Assembly (NCBI GenBank): GCA_049281195.1
Contig: JBAPRR010000169.1
Location: forward strand, 1 to 25,883
DNA length: 25,883 nt
Direction: 5' to 3'
Source: JBAPRR01 sp049281195
GTDB taxonomy: Bacteria; Actinomycetota; Acidimicrobiia; Acidimicrobiales; CAVXTF01
Numbering within the stretch: the first letter of the stretch is position 1; the number at the start of each line of letters is the position of its first letter. The notes below the pieces were generated by a model. It ran no database searches. It saw only the letters and a program-made list of their open reading frames with translations, and was not told where the DNA came from. This document shows positions 7,853-15,487 of the stretch, one piece after another. Made by a program: the position numbers and the translations under genes.

Positions 7853-8034
7853 GAGGTCGCTCCGACACCGGGTTGACCGCTTCCTGCAGACTTCTCGTCC
7901 AACATGAATTGCGCGTACCACTCGGGCCAGTTCGCATCGGCATGCCCGATCTCTTTTTCGTGAAGTCCGTGCGCAGCCTCGGCGCGGCGCAAAGCGACCG
8001 CCAGATCCGCGACGGAGTCGTAAGTGGTTGACAT
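7849..8034 (-). CDS. 61-aa small protein, a detached VOC C-terminal domain
   Basis: ATG 8034 opens MSTTYDSVADLAVALRRAEA and ends GQPGVGATS. It overlaps the VOC stop by one base (TGATG) and the flavoprotein start by four (ATGA), so it is tightly coupled on both sides. The helical core (LAVALRRAEAAHG, HEKEIGH, NWPEWYAQFML) matches a tail that I recall fused to the C-terminus of longer actinobacterial VOC proteins just after a TTRLPGR segment. That segment is exactly where the neighbouring VOC gene stops. I infer a split of a two-domain protein into two coupled genes. It contains no Cys or membrane segment. Function unknown, possibly a partner of the VOC protein. Confidence 0.7.
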   Translation of the reverse strand: MSTTYDSVADLAVALRRAEAAHGLHEKEIGHADANWPEWYAQFMLDEKSAGSGQPGVGATS

Positions 8035-8477
8035 CAGCGGCCCGGAAGTCGTGTCGTGACCTGTTGGACGAACCACGCGTTGCCGTCCGGATCGCTGAAT
8101 GACACAAACGAGCCATAGCTTTTGTCTTCCGGAGCCGGGCCGGTCGCCCGATCTGTGTTGCCGGCGTGATGGAACACCCCGCCGGAGTCGTGGAACACCT
8201 CGCTTACGTCGACACCGCTCTTCACCAGTTCGGCCCGGGCCGCCTCGATATCGGTGACCACGAGCTGCAGGCCGTCGGCCGATCCGGGCGCGGCCGAGGT
8301 GACGCCGCTGCCGAAGATGACCGAGCACGCCGAGCCCGGAGGCGTCAGCTGCACGACACGGAAGCCGCCTTCACCGGGAAAGTCGGCGTCGAGACGCCAC
8401 CCCATCGACTCATAGAAGCTTTTGGCGCGGTCCACGTCGGACACGGGCACCACCACCACTTCGAGCTTGAAATCCAC
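8034..8477 (-). CDS. VOC (glyoxalase/bleomycin-resistance-like) protein
   Basis: 147 residues from GTG 8477, with AGGAG 8 nt upstream. The sequence has the two paired beta-alpha-beta-beta-beta modules of the vicinal oxygen chelate fold. Module 1 is LEVVVVPVSDVDRAKSFYES. Module 2 is LQLVVTDIEAARAELVKSGV, ending FVSFSDPDGNAWFVQQV. Metal ligands cannot be fixed from sequence. Known: the family includes glyoxalases, dioxygenases and drug-binding proteins, so substrate is open. It ends TTRLPGR and passes directly into the 61-aa gene, with which it probably acts. It follows the GH15 gene after 125 bp and may have its own promoter there. Confidence 0.88.
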   Translation of the reverse strand: MDFKLEVVVVPVSDVDRAKSFYESMGWRLDADFPGEGGFRVVQLTPPGSACSVIFGSGVTSAAPGSADGLQLVVTDIEAARAELVKSGVDVSEVFHDSGGVFHHAGNTDRATGPAPEDKSYGSFVSFSDPDGNAWFVQQVTTRLPGR

Positions 8478-8577
8478 GAACGAAACTCCTGTTGGTCGGG
8501 GCCGACAACCATTTGGCGCTCATGGGAATCGGACAGGCATCACCTTCGCGCCGCTGGTTGTCCAAGTCCAGAGCCGG

Positions 8578-8589
8578 TCGTTCGAACGA
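8578..8589. promoter_or_regulatory. 12-bp perfect palindrome upstream of the VOC gene
   Basis: TCGTTCGAACGA is its own reverse complement and sits in the 125-bp gap between the GH15 stop (8603) and the VOC start (8477). Flanking CGGTCG (8575-8580) and CGACCG (8594-8599) form a further 6-bp inverted pair. It could be an operator for a dimeric repressor or part of a terminator for the GH15 transcript. Nothing in the sequence decides between these. Confidence 0.3.
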
Positions 8590-8602
8590 GCGCCGACCGA
8601 CA

Positions 8603-10510
8603 TCACGGTGTGGTGACATTTTCAACCGGCTCTGTCTGTGGGAGCTCGGCCTGTGAGATCGCCCATGCCGCGTTGACGAGCCCTATGTGGCTGAAGGCCT
8701 GCGGGAAGTTGCCTAACAGCTCTCCACTGGACGGATCGACCTCCTCGGCGAGCAGCCCGACGTCATTGACGAACGCGATGGCGCGTTCGAAAACGGTACG
8801 GGCCCGAGCCGGCTGTCCGGATACGGCAAGCGCCTGGGCCAGCCAGAAGGTGCACAACAAGAAGGTGCCTTCTTCGCCGCCGAGCCCATCGTGGGAGCGG
8901 TAGCGGTACACCAGGCCGCGTTCATCGGTCAGGTGTTCAACGGTTGCCTCGATGGTGGACAGCACTCTGGGGTCGGTGGCGGGGAGAAACCCCACCAAGG
9001 GAAGCATCAGGTTGGAGGCGTCGAGGTCGTCGGAACCGAAGGACTGGGTGAAGGCTTTGGCCCGGTCGCTCCACCCTTTGGTCAGGATGGCCTCGCGGAT
9101 TTCATCCTGAGTCTGTTTCCATGCCCCCACGCGATCGGAAGCGTTCAGACGTTCGGCTAGAACCACGGCCCGGTCGAGGGCCACCCAGCACATGAGCTTG
9201 GAATACAAAAAGTCGCGCGGCTCGCCCCGGATCTCCCAGATCCCTTGGTCCTTTTCCTGCCACCGCCGGGCCGCGGTGTCGGCCAGCTGGACGAGGAACC
9301 GAAGTGTGGCCGGTGCCAAAGCGGGGGGTGCACCCCACTTGTCGGGGGCGGACAACGGTCCGACCCTCCGCGTGGCGGTATCGAAGAGGTGGTCGGAAAG
9401 TCGGTCGGCGGCGCCCAGCAATTCTCCGTAGACATCGAGCTGGCGCTGGTTCCACGCACCGTTACCTACGCGCACCGGGACAGATTGTCGCCAGCCCTCC
9501 AGGCGGGGCAGCTCCCGTTCGCTCAGGTCGCGTTCGCCGCCGATGCCGAACATGATCTGCAGATCACCGCTGCGGTCGAGCGAGCCGGCGGCGGAGGTGG
9601 CCATGTAGTTGAAGAACTCATTGGCCTCGTCGGGACAGGCCGCCACCCACAGGGCCACGATCGTGAAGGACGCGTCTCTGACCCACGCGTAGCGGTAGTC
9701 CCAGTTCCGGGTGCCCCCCACCACCTCCGGTAGCGACGTGGTGGCCGCGGCGCAGATCGCACCGGTGGGCGCGAACGAGAGCGCCTGCAGGACCCTCCCG
9801 CTGTGGTGCACCAGGTCCCGCCACGGACCGACGTAGGCCTGGTGGAGCTCCGACCACGACTCCCATGCCGACACCGTGTCGTCCAACCGTGCGCCTATCT
9901 CGGATTGGCTCCACACCCTGGCGGTGTCTGCATCGGCCCGCTTGGCGTGGTGCAGAGCGAAGGCGGCGCTATCGCCTTTTCGCAGGTGCATGTGACCTCT
10001 GACCGAAGACTCATCGGTGCTCAGGAGCGTCGGTGAGGATAGGACCAGCACGTCTGCGCCCCCGAACGCGGCGATTCCACCGTCGACAACGTCGAACAGG
10101 GGATGTACCAATCCGTACTCGGGGCGCGGCACGTACTCCAGGGACAGATCGACTTCTCCTTCCAGGCACGCGACGCGTCGAACGAGAAGATGCGGCGCAC
10201 CCTGGCCCAGCTGATGGCCGCGGTTGCCATCGCCCATGGCCAAGGCGTCGGTTAAAGCGACCGTGCCCGTCGGCGTCTGGAAAGTTGTCTTCAGCACCAT
10301 TGTGCGGTCGAGATAACGGCGCGTCACCTTTGTGGCGCCCGGTGCCTGGATCGAAAAGTGTCCGGCTTCGTCACCAAGAAGTCGTCCGAGGATTGACGGG
10401 CTGTCGAAGCGCGGGAAGCACAACCAGTCGACCGACCCGTCGCGGCTGACGAGCGCGGCGCTGTGCCGATCAGAAAGAACGGCATAGTCGGCTATCGGGG
10501 TCGTGCTCAC
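8603..10510 (-). CDS. Glycoside hydrolase family 15 (trehalase/glucoamylase type)
   Basis: 635 residues from GTG 10510, chosen because AAGGAG stands 5 nt upstream and the protein then begins STTPIADYAVLSDRHSAALV, the usual start of the family. N-terminal beta-sandwich (about 1-230, with DGSVDWLCFPRFDSPS), then the (alpha/alpha)6 barrel with NWDYRYAWVRD (269-279). The two expected acid residues are present: E426 in WEIRG (proposed general acid) and the Glu pair at 546-547 in GGEEGTF (base). Known: mycobacterial members cleave trehalose; others act on alpha-1,4 glucans. No signal peptide, so cytoplasmic. It is the first gene of the minus-strand run and is divergent from the redoxin gene across 120 bp. 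Trehalose versus malto-oligosaccharide specificity is undecided. Confidence 0.92.
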   Translation of the reverse strand: MSTTPIADYAVLSDRHSAALVSRDGSVDWLCFPRFDSPSILGRLLGDEAGHFSIQAPGATKVTRRYLDRTMVLKTTFQTPTGTVALTDALAMGDGNRGHQLGQGAPHLLVRRVACLEGEVDLSLEYVPRPEYGLVHPLFDVVDGGIAAFGGADVLVLSSPTLLSTDESSVRGHMHLRKGDSAAFALHHAKRADADTARVWSQSEIGARLDDTVSAWESWSELHQAYVGPWRDLVHHSGRVLQALSFAPTGAICAAATTSLPEVVGGTRNWDYRYAWVRDASFTIVALWVAACPDEANEFFNYMATSAAGSLDRSGDLQIMFGIGGERDLSERELPRLEGWRQSVPVRVGNGAWNQRQLDVYGELLGAADRLSDHLFDTATRRVGPLSAPDKWGAPPALAPATLRFLVQLADTAARRWQEKDQGIWEIRGEPRDFLYSKLMCWVALDRAVVLAERLNASDRVGAWKQTQDEIREAILTKGWSDRAKAFTQSFGSDDLDASNLMLPLVGFLPATDPRVLSTIEATVEHLTDERGLVYRYRSHDGLGGEEGTFLLCTFWLAQALAVSGQPARARTVFERAIAFVNDVGLLAEEVDPSSGELLGNFPQAFSHIGLVNAAWAISQAELPQTEPVENVTTP

Positions 10511-10630
10511 TTGAGCTCCTTCAGCCCGGGTCAATTCAGCGTACATAGTGTCGACAGACACCAACCGGTGGGCGGGGGTTAGTCTCAGCAAAAAGGTGCG
10601 CCCGCGAGGCGACGAAGGAGATGGTGATCA
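10511..10630. promoter_or_regulatory. Divergent intergenic region, GH15 versus redoxin
   Basis: 120 bp separate two divergently transcribed starts, so promoters for both should lie here. Ribosome sites are clear: AAGGAG for GH15, and AAGGAG ending at 10620 for the redoxin, with a 10-nt spacer. I see no promoter hexamers good enough to name. Confidence 0.4.
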
Positions 10631-11230
10631 ATGCGATCCGACATCACACCCGGAGGAACCTTCCCCGATTACTCCCTGCCGGACCACACCAATTCGGTTC
10701 GCAGGCTGAGCGAACTGCAGGGAGACGACCCGCTGGTGGTGACATTGGCGCGGGGTAACTACTGCCCGAAGGAGCACCAGCAGCACCTGGAGCTCGCCGC
10801 GAATTATCCGAAGATCGCGGTCGCGTACACCCAGATCGTCACGATCTCGACCGACGACCACCACTCCTCACAAGAGTTCCGCGGCGCAGTGGGGGCCCAA
10901 TGGCCGTTTCTCTCTGATCCCGATCGGACGATTCAAAAGGACCTCGACATCGCGGAATACACCGACCCCGAGCACAACCCGATGATCCCCCACACCCTCG
11001 TGCTGAAGCCGGGCCTGGTGATTTACAGCATCTACAACGGCTACTGGTTCTGGGGACGCCCGTCGTTCTACGACTTATGGCGCGACCTGAGCGTCGTGAC
11101 GAGTGAGATCCGCCCGGACTGGGACCTGAGCAAGCCGGGACTGCGCGAGGCGTGGAATGCCGGTGATTACTCGAGCTTTCACGGATGGAACAAGCGGCCT
11201 AAGTCGATGCCGACGTCCTATGAGTCCTGA
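10631..11230 (+). CDS. Peroxiredoxin-like (redoxin/AhpC-TSA) protein with Cys45
   Basis: 199 residues from ATG 10631. The N-terminus TPGGTFPDYSLPDHTNSVRR and the segment LARGNYCPKEHQ have the layout of the AhpC/TSA thioredoxin fold. C45 in YCPKE sits where peroxiredoxins have the peroxidatic Cys (usual form xxCPxE). No second Cys follows, so it would be a 1-Cys type (inference). The middle (WPFLSDPDR, KDLDIAEYTDP, NPMIPHTLVLKPGLVIY) and an aromatic YNGYWFWGRP segment are shared almost unchanged with the protein at 14381-15001. No signal peptide. Seven bases separate it from the nitronate monooxygenase gene, so they are likely cotranscribed. Role: peroxide or other oxidant reduction, not proven. 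Confidence 0.85.
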   Translation: MRSDITPGGTFPDYSLPDHTNSVRRLSELQGDDPLVVTLARGNYCPKEHQQHLELAANYPKIAVAYTQIVTISTDDHHSSQEFRGAVGAQWPFLSDPDRTIQKDLDIAEYTDPEHNPMIPHTLVLKPGLVIYSIYNGYWFWGRPSFYDLWRDLSVVTSEIRPDWDLSKPGLREAWNAGDYSSFHGWNKRPKSMPTSYES

Positions 11231-11237
11231 CAGGTAG

Positions 11238-12197
11238 GTGGTGTCGGTGAGAACACCGCTATGCGAGCTCATCGGGATCGAACAGCCGATCGTCCAGGCG
11301 CCGATGTCGGCGGTACCCGAGCTCGCCGCCGCGGTCTCGAATGCCGGCGCGCTCGGCATGTTGGCGCTGACATGGTCCACTCCCGCCGGAGACCCCGTTC
11401 GTGACACCAAGGCGCTCACCGATCGCCCGTTCGGCGGCAATCTGATTCTCAACGAGGATCAGCACCGGCGCGTTGACGAGGTGCTCGAAGCCGGACTGCG
11501 CATCGTCTCTTTGATGTGGGGAGATCCCTCCGGCTACGTGTCTCAAGTCCACGACGCCGGCGCAATCCTGTTCCACACGGTCGGAAGCGCAGAAGAAGCA
11601 CGCCGGGCAGTGGGAAGCGGGGTTGATGTCATAGTGGCCCAGGGTTGGGAGGCCGGCGGACACGTGTGGAGCCAGATCGCCACCCTTCCCCTGGTGCCCG
11701 CGGTCGTGGACGCGGTGGCACCGGTGCCGGTGATCGCGGCCGGTGGGATCGCCGACGCTCGCGGAGTGGCCGCGGTGTTCGCTCTGGGCGCTCAAGCGGC
11801 ATGGCTGGGTACGCGGTTTCTGCTGGCCGAGGAGATGCCCATCCACGATGAATATCGCCGTCTTCTGATCCACGCGGCCGAAACCGATGCCCAGTGGTAT
11901 CCCAACCTTTTCGAGGTGGGGTGGCCCGACGCTCCGCACCGCGCGCTCAGGAACTCGACCGCCGACATGTGGGAGGCCGCCGGTCGTCCCCCACTGGGGC
12001 GTCGACCGGGGGTGGGCGAGGTGATAGCGCACTACGCCTCGGGCGACCCGATCATCCGCTACGAGACGGCCGCGCCCCTGGTCGGAACCACCGGCGCTGT
12101 CGAAGCGTGCTCACTGTGGGCCGGGCAAAGCGTTGCCCTGGCCAGACAGCGGCAATCATCAGCTGAGATCGTGGCTGAGCTGGTCTCTCGGCTGTAA
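11238..12197 (+). CDS. Nitronate monooxygenase-like FMN protein
   Basis: 319 residues from GTG 11238. GTG 11241 and GTG 11247 are also possible; 11247 gives a start at RTPLCELIGIEQPIVQAPMS, typical of the family. Seen: TIM-barrel sequence with QAPM near the N-terminus, FGGNLIL, HTVGSAEEAR, the proposed catalytic His in GWEAGGHV (H142), and the FMN-phosphate-binding VIAAGGIADARGVAAVFALGA. This is the 2-nitropropane dioxygenase/nitronate monooxygenase family, which oxidises alkyl nitronates with FMN and O2. Related proteins include FabK-type reductases, but the GGH motif favours the monooxygenase. It lies directly behind the redoxin gene. Confidence 0.9.
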   Translation: MVSVRTPLCELIGIEQPIVQAPMSAVPELAAAVSNAGALGMLALTWSTPAGDPVRDTKALTDRPFGGNLILNEDQHRRVDEVLEAGLRIVSLMWGDPSGYVSQVHDAGAILFHTVGSAEEARRAVGSGVDVIVAQGWEAGGHVWSQIATLPLVPAVVDAVAPVPVIAAGGIADARGVAAVFALGAQAAWLGTRFLLAEEMPIHDEYRRLLIHAAETDAQWYPNLFEVGWPDAPHRALRNSTADMWEAAGRPPLGRRPGVGEVIAHYASGDPIIRYETAAPLVGTTGAVEACSLWAGQSVALARQRQSSAEIVAELVSRL

Positions 12198-12302
12198 CCG
12201 ACTGGTCGGTTTTCAGAGTCGACCCGTCATCTGGTTAGATCGCGTATCTACAACTTCCCCGGAATAGCCGAGTCGAGGCACGTTTCGATCCACGGGCACG
12301 AC

Positions 12303-13145
12303 ATGGCCTTCCGTCATGCCGGCCAGGGTCCGGTGATCCTGCTCATACATGGGCTCGCCGGTAGCTCGCGGGCCTGGGACGCGGTGATGCCCCTGCTCGC
12401 CCGGAACTACTCCGTGTACGCCCCTGATCTTTTCGGGCACGGAGATTCCGACAAACCACCGGGCGACTACTCGTTGGGCGCACACGCCAGCGCACTGCGG
12501 GACCTGCTGAGCGTGCTCGGCATCGAGCGGGCCACAGTTGTGGGGCAATCATTCGGCGGCGGTGTCGCCATGCAACTCTCCTACCAGTATCCCGAGAATT
12601 GCGACCGGCTGGTGCTCGTCAACAGCGGTGGACTGGGACGCGAGGTGAGCTGGTTGTTGCGCATACTCGCCGCACCGGGCATGGAGTACGCAATGCCCGT
12701 TCTCTTCCCGCGCTTCGTCCGCGACGGAGGCAATTCCGTGATCGAGTTTCTCCACCGCGCCGGGTTTCGAAACGAGCGGGTAACAGAAGGTTGGCGTGCA
12801 TACGCATCTTTGACGGAATCCGCAAACCAGATGGCCTTCGTCAGGACGTTGCGATCGGTGGTGGACGTCGGTGGGCAGTCGGTAAGTGCAATGGACCGGC
12901 TGTATCTCGCCGCCCGGATGCCGACGATGATCATCTGGGGGGATCGTGACACCGTGATCCCGGTAAGCCATGCCTATGCCGCGCACGACGCTTTGCCCGA
13001 AAGTCGTTTGGAGATCATCGAGGGAGCGGGACACTTCCCCCACGTAGAGGTACCTCTACGTTTCGTGGAGCTGGTGGCCGACTTTTTGAACACCACTGAA
13101 CCGGCCGGCATCACGCCCGACGAGCGGCGAGCACTACTGGGCTAA
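12303..13145 (+). CDS. Alpha/beta hydrolase, N-terminus uncertain
   Basis: 280 residues from ATG 12303. Catalytic triad candidates: S83 in GQSFGG, D216 in WGDRD, H244 in GAGHF; oxyanion-loop motif HGLAGSS at 16-22. It is a soluble member of the hydrolase_1 type (esterase, epoxide or C-C hydrolase); substrate unknown. The reading frame stays open upstream as far as the stop of the preceding gene. The codons before the ATG read SRHVSIHGHD, which looks like the usual first strand of the family, yet no ATG, GTG or TTG occurs there. Either a CTG (12231) or ATA/ATC start is used, or the strand was cut off. Its TAA overlaps the stop of rsgA. Confidence 0.88.
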   Translation: MAFRHAGQGPVILLIHGLAGSSRAWDAVMPLLARNYSVYAPDLFGHGDSDKPPGDYSLGAHASALRDLLSVLGIERATVVGQSFGGGVAMQLSYQYPENCDRLVLVNSGGLGREVSWLLRILAAPGMEYAMPVLFPRFVRDGGNSVIEFLHRAGFRNERVTEGWRAYASLTESANQMAFVRTLRSVVDVGGQSVSAMDRLYLAARMPTMIIWGDRDTVIPVSHAYAAHDALPESRLEIIEGAGHFPHVEVPLRFVELVADFLNTTEPAGITPDERRALLG

Positions 13146-14170
13146 CGCCCCTTGCGTTTGTTCATCTGACGGGCCGCCTTGGTGCGCGCCTTCCAGATCT
13201 TCATCGCCTCCTTGCGCTCGACCGGGTCGCGACCGCGGATTCCGTCCGTAACCTCGCCCTGAAGCTTTCGGAAACTCAAGAGCCGGTTGGCATCGACACT
13301 TCCGTCGGCGATACCTGCAAGCACGGCACAACCGGGCTCGACCTGGTGACTGCAGTCGGAGAACCTGCAGTCTCCGGCCAACATTGCGATCTCAGGGAAC
13401 GCCGCCTCGACCGTGATATCCCCGACCAGGCCGAGGCTTCTGAGCCCCGGAGTATCGATGAGCACGCCTCCGCCGGGAACAACCATGAGTTGACGTGAAG
13501 CGGTGGTATGCCTCCCCCTGCGGTCGCCGTCGCGAACTTCACCGGTGACCAGCGCATCATTTCGGAGGATGGCGTTGGCCAGGCTCGACTTTCCGGCACC
13601 GGAAGGCCCGAGTAGCACCGCGGACAAGTCAGGGCGAAGCGCAGCAGCGACTTCATCGATACCTTCGCCGGTCGTGACACTCGAGGCGATCACCTGTAAG
13701 CCCACCAGGCGCTTCTGCAGATCGGCAAGAGCACCAGGGTCAGCCAGGTCGATCTTTGTCAGCACCACGATTGGACGAGCCCCACTGTCCCAAGCCACGA
13801 CGACCTCGCGCTCGACGCGGTTGGCGCTGAGACGGTCGGCGGGAGCCGCGACCAGGACGAGGTCGATGTTGCTGGCAAGGGTCTGCACACCGATGCCGTC
13901 AGGATCCCGGCGGGTCAATTCCGACCACCGGGGCAGAATCTGTTGGATCGCACCTTCGCGGATGACGACCCAGTCGCCGACTGCGGGGGCGTCCGGCGCC
14001 ATAACGACAGAGTCGAGACCGTCGGTTCCGACAACGACCGACTGACCACGTTCGACACGAACCACTCGGGCGGGCGTGTCCGACGGACCCGCCAGATCTG
14101 AATAAAGGACGGAGACGCGCTCGTTCCATCCGAAGGCGGCGAGGCTGCCGCCAGAGAATTGCAACACCAC
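13142..14170 (-). CDS. rsgA: Ribosome small-subunit-dependent GTPase A
   Basis: 342 residues from GTG 14170 with AAGGAG 4 nt upstream. The GTPase motifs are circularly permuted, the hallmark of RsgA (YjeQ/EngC): G4 TKID (138-141), then G1 GPSGAGKS (188-195), G2 GRHTT (219-223) and G3 DTPG (239-242). An N-terminal OB-fold precedes them and a zinc-binding CxxxxCxHxxxxxC follows (C268, C273, H275, C281). Known role: late maturation check of the 30S subunit, with GTP hydrolysis stimulated by the ribosome. The C-terminal tail is Lys/Arg rich. It is convergent with the hydrolase gene: stop codons TAG (13142-13144) and TAA (13143-13145) interlock. Confidence 0.95.
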   Translation of the reverse strand: MVLQFSGGSLAAFGWNERVSVLYSDLAGPSDTPARVVRVERGQSVVVGTDGLDSVVMAPDAPAVGDWVVIREGAIQQILPRWSELTRRDPDGIGVQTLASNIDLVLVAAPADRLSANRVEREVVVAWDSGARPIVVLTKIDLADPGALADLQKRLVGLQVIASSVTTGEGIDEVAAALRPDLSAVLLGPSGAGKSSLANAILRNDALVTGEVRDGDRRGRHTTASRQLMVVPGGGVLIDTPGLRSLGLVGDITVEAAFPEIAMLAGDCRFSDCSHQVEPGCAVLAGIADGSVDANRLLSFRKLQGEVTDGIRGRDPVERKEAMKIWKARTKAARQMNKRKGR

Positions 14171-14380
14171 ATGACTCCTTGGAGCGGGGCCCGCTCCCAG
14201 CGTCAGAAGTTCAGCAGGGGGCGAGCAACGAATGGGAGGGGAAAGGCCGTACCCGACGGTTCAATCTCAGTCATGGCCCCTCCTTCTGTCGCTCGGCTTA
14301 CTGATCTCCGGACAGGCTACTTTCTTTTAGGGTCGGTTTCGCACCTGGAGGGAAACCAATGGATCGCAGAAGGCAATAGG

Positions 14381-15001
14381 TTGCGAAAAGACATCGTTAT
14401 CGGAGCCACTTTTCCCGACTACCAGCTCGAGGACCAGGCCGGAGTCCTGCGGAGGCTGTCGGAGCTCCAGGGCGGCAACCCCATGGTTCTCCATCTGTCG
14501 CGTGGATCGTACGATCCGAAGGAGCACCGCTTTCTCAGGAACCTGGTGGACAGTTATCCGGAGTTCCGAGTGGCGTACACGCGGCTGGTCGTCATCTGCA
14601 CGGACAACCCGCTCAACCTCAACGAGTTCCGCGACTCAGTAGGTGCCCTGTGGCCTTTTTTGGGTGACCCCGACAGAAACGTGCAACAAGACCTCGACAT
14701 CGAGGAGTACACCGACCCTCACAATCCCATGATTCCCCACACCTTTGTTCTGGAGCCGGGACTACAGATCTTTAGCATTTACAACGGGTACTGGTATTGG
14801 GGCCGACCGACGATGGACGAGTTGCACGTGGATCTGCGCGCGGTACTGAAGAAGACCCGTCCCGATTTCGATCTGAACGCACCAGGGCTTCGCGAGGCGT
14901 GGGATCGCGGCGATCGACAGGTGTTCCTTGTCGATACGCTCGACGAACCGATCCGATTTACTGAAGGCAAGACCGTCGGGATCAAACGCGGTGGTCTATA
15001 G
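14381..15001 (+). CDS. Redoxin paralogue lacking the peroxidatic Cys (Asp45)
   Basis: 206 residues from TTG 14381, chosen because AGAAGG lies 7 nt upstream and because the start then aligns residue for residue with the paralogue at 10631 (LRKDIVIGATFPDYQL against MRSDITPGGTFPDYSL). The frame is open further upstream to 14159, but that part has no family similarity. At position 45 the Cys of the paralogue is Asp (SYDPKEH; codon GAT at 14511-14516 region). A Cys is instead present at 73 (VICTDN), where the paralogue has Ser. The rest is well conserved (WPFLGDPDR, DLDIEEYTDP, NPMIPHTFVLEPG, YNGYWYWGRP). Peroxidase chemistry by the usual route is not expected. A binding, chaperone or altered redox role is inferred. 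Its TAG is the first part of the ribosome site of the next VOC gene. Confidence 0.85.
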   Translation: MRKDIVIGATFPDYQLEDQAGVLRRLSELQGGNPMVLHLSRGSYDPKEHRFLRNLVDSYPEFRVAYTRLVVICTDNPLNLNEFRDSVGALWPFLGDPDRNVQQDLDIEEYTDPHNPMIPHTFVLEPGLQIFSIYNGYWYWGRPTMDELHVDLRAVLKKTRPDFDLNAPGLREAWDRGDRQVFLVDTLDEPIRFTEGKTVGIKRGGL

Positions 15002-15011
15002 GAGGTTCCAG

Positions 15012-15476
15012 ATGTCCGAACCCACACCGGCTGCAGAGCAAATTCTGCTGGCCCACTTCATCGTCTCGGAGGATGTCGAGCGTTCCCGGCGCTTCTATAC
15101 AGAGGTGCTCGGCGGCAAGTTGGTGTTCTCCGGAGACGTGACCTATGTCGCCTTGGCCAACAGCTGGATCATCATCAATGTCGGCGGAGGCCCGACCGAT
15201 GACAAGCCCGCGGTCACATTGGAGACGCCACCCGACCCCGACCGGGTCAGCAGCTTCCTCAACATCAGGGTGGCAGACGTCCATGCCGTGTACGCCGAAT
15301 GGAGCGCCCGCGGTGCTGAATTCCTGACACCGCCGAAGCAACACCAGTACGAGATCCGTTGCTATATCCGCGACCCCGACGGTCATCTGATCGAAGTGGG
15401 CCAGACCACCGACCCGACCGGGGACTGGTCCCCCAAGCGCTGGCCGTCGAGTCCGCCGAGCGGCGAGTACGCGTGA
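15012..15476 (+). CDS. VOC protein, copy 1, coupled to the Cys-less redoxin
   Basis: 154 residues from ATG 15012. The ribosome site GGAGG (15001-15005) begins on the last base of the redoxin stop, so the two genes are in one operon. VOC fold: first module AHFIVSEDVERSRRFYTEVLGG, second LNIRVADVHAVYAEWSARGAEF, then YIRDPDGHLIEVGQ. His14/15 of the first strand and the Glu of IEVGQ are candidate metal ligands by family analogy. The Pro/Trp-rich tail (GDWSPKRWPSSPPSGE) is shared with the paralogue at 17393. Substrate unknown. The fixed association with a redoxin suggests an oxidative or reactive-carbonyl stress role (inference). Confidence 0.88.
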   Translation: MSEPTPAAEQILLAHFIVSEDVERSRRFYTEVLGGKLVFSGDVTYVALANSWIIINVGGGPTDDKPAVTLETPPDPDRVSSFLNIRVADVHAVYAEWSARGAEFLTPPKQHQYEIRCYIRDPDGHLIEVGQTTDPTGDWSPKRWPSSPPSGEYA

Positions 15477-15487
15477 TTCGCTAAAGC

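Noticed and set aside
7853..8116. Extended start of the flavoprotein
   Set aside because: The family begins just before the GAGSPGE motif, and the extension overlaps the small gene and the VOC gene.
14159..14380. Longer N-terminus for the second redoxin
   Set aside because: The added 74 residues show no similarity to the paralogue, while TTG 14381 has a ribosome site and aligns exactly.
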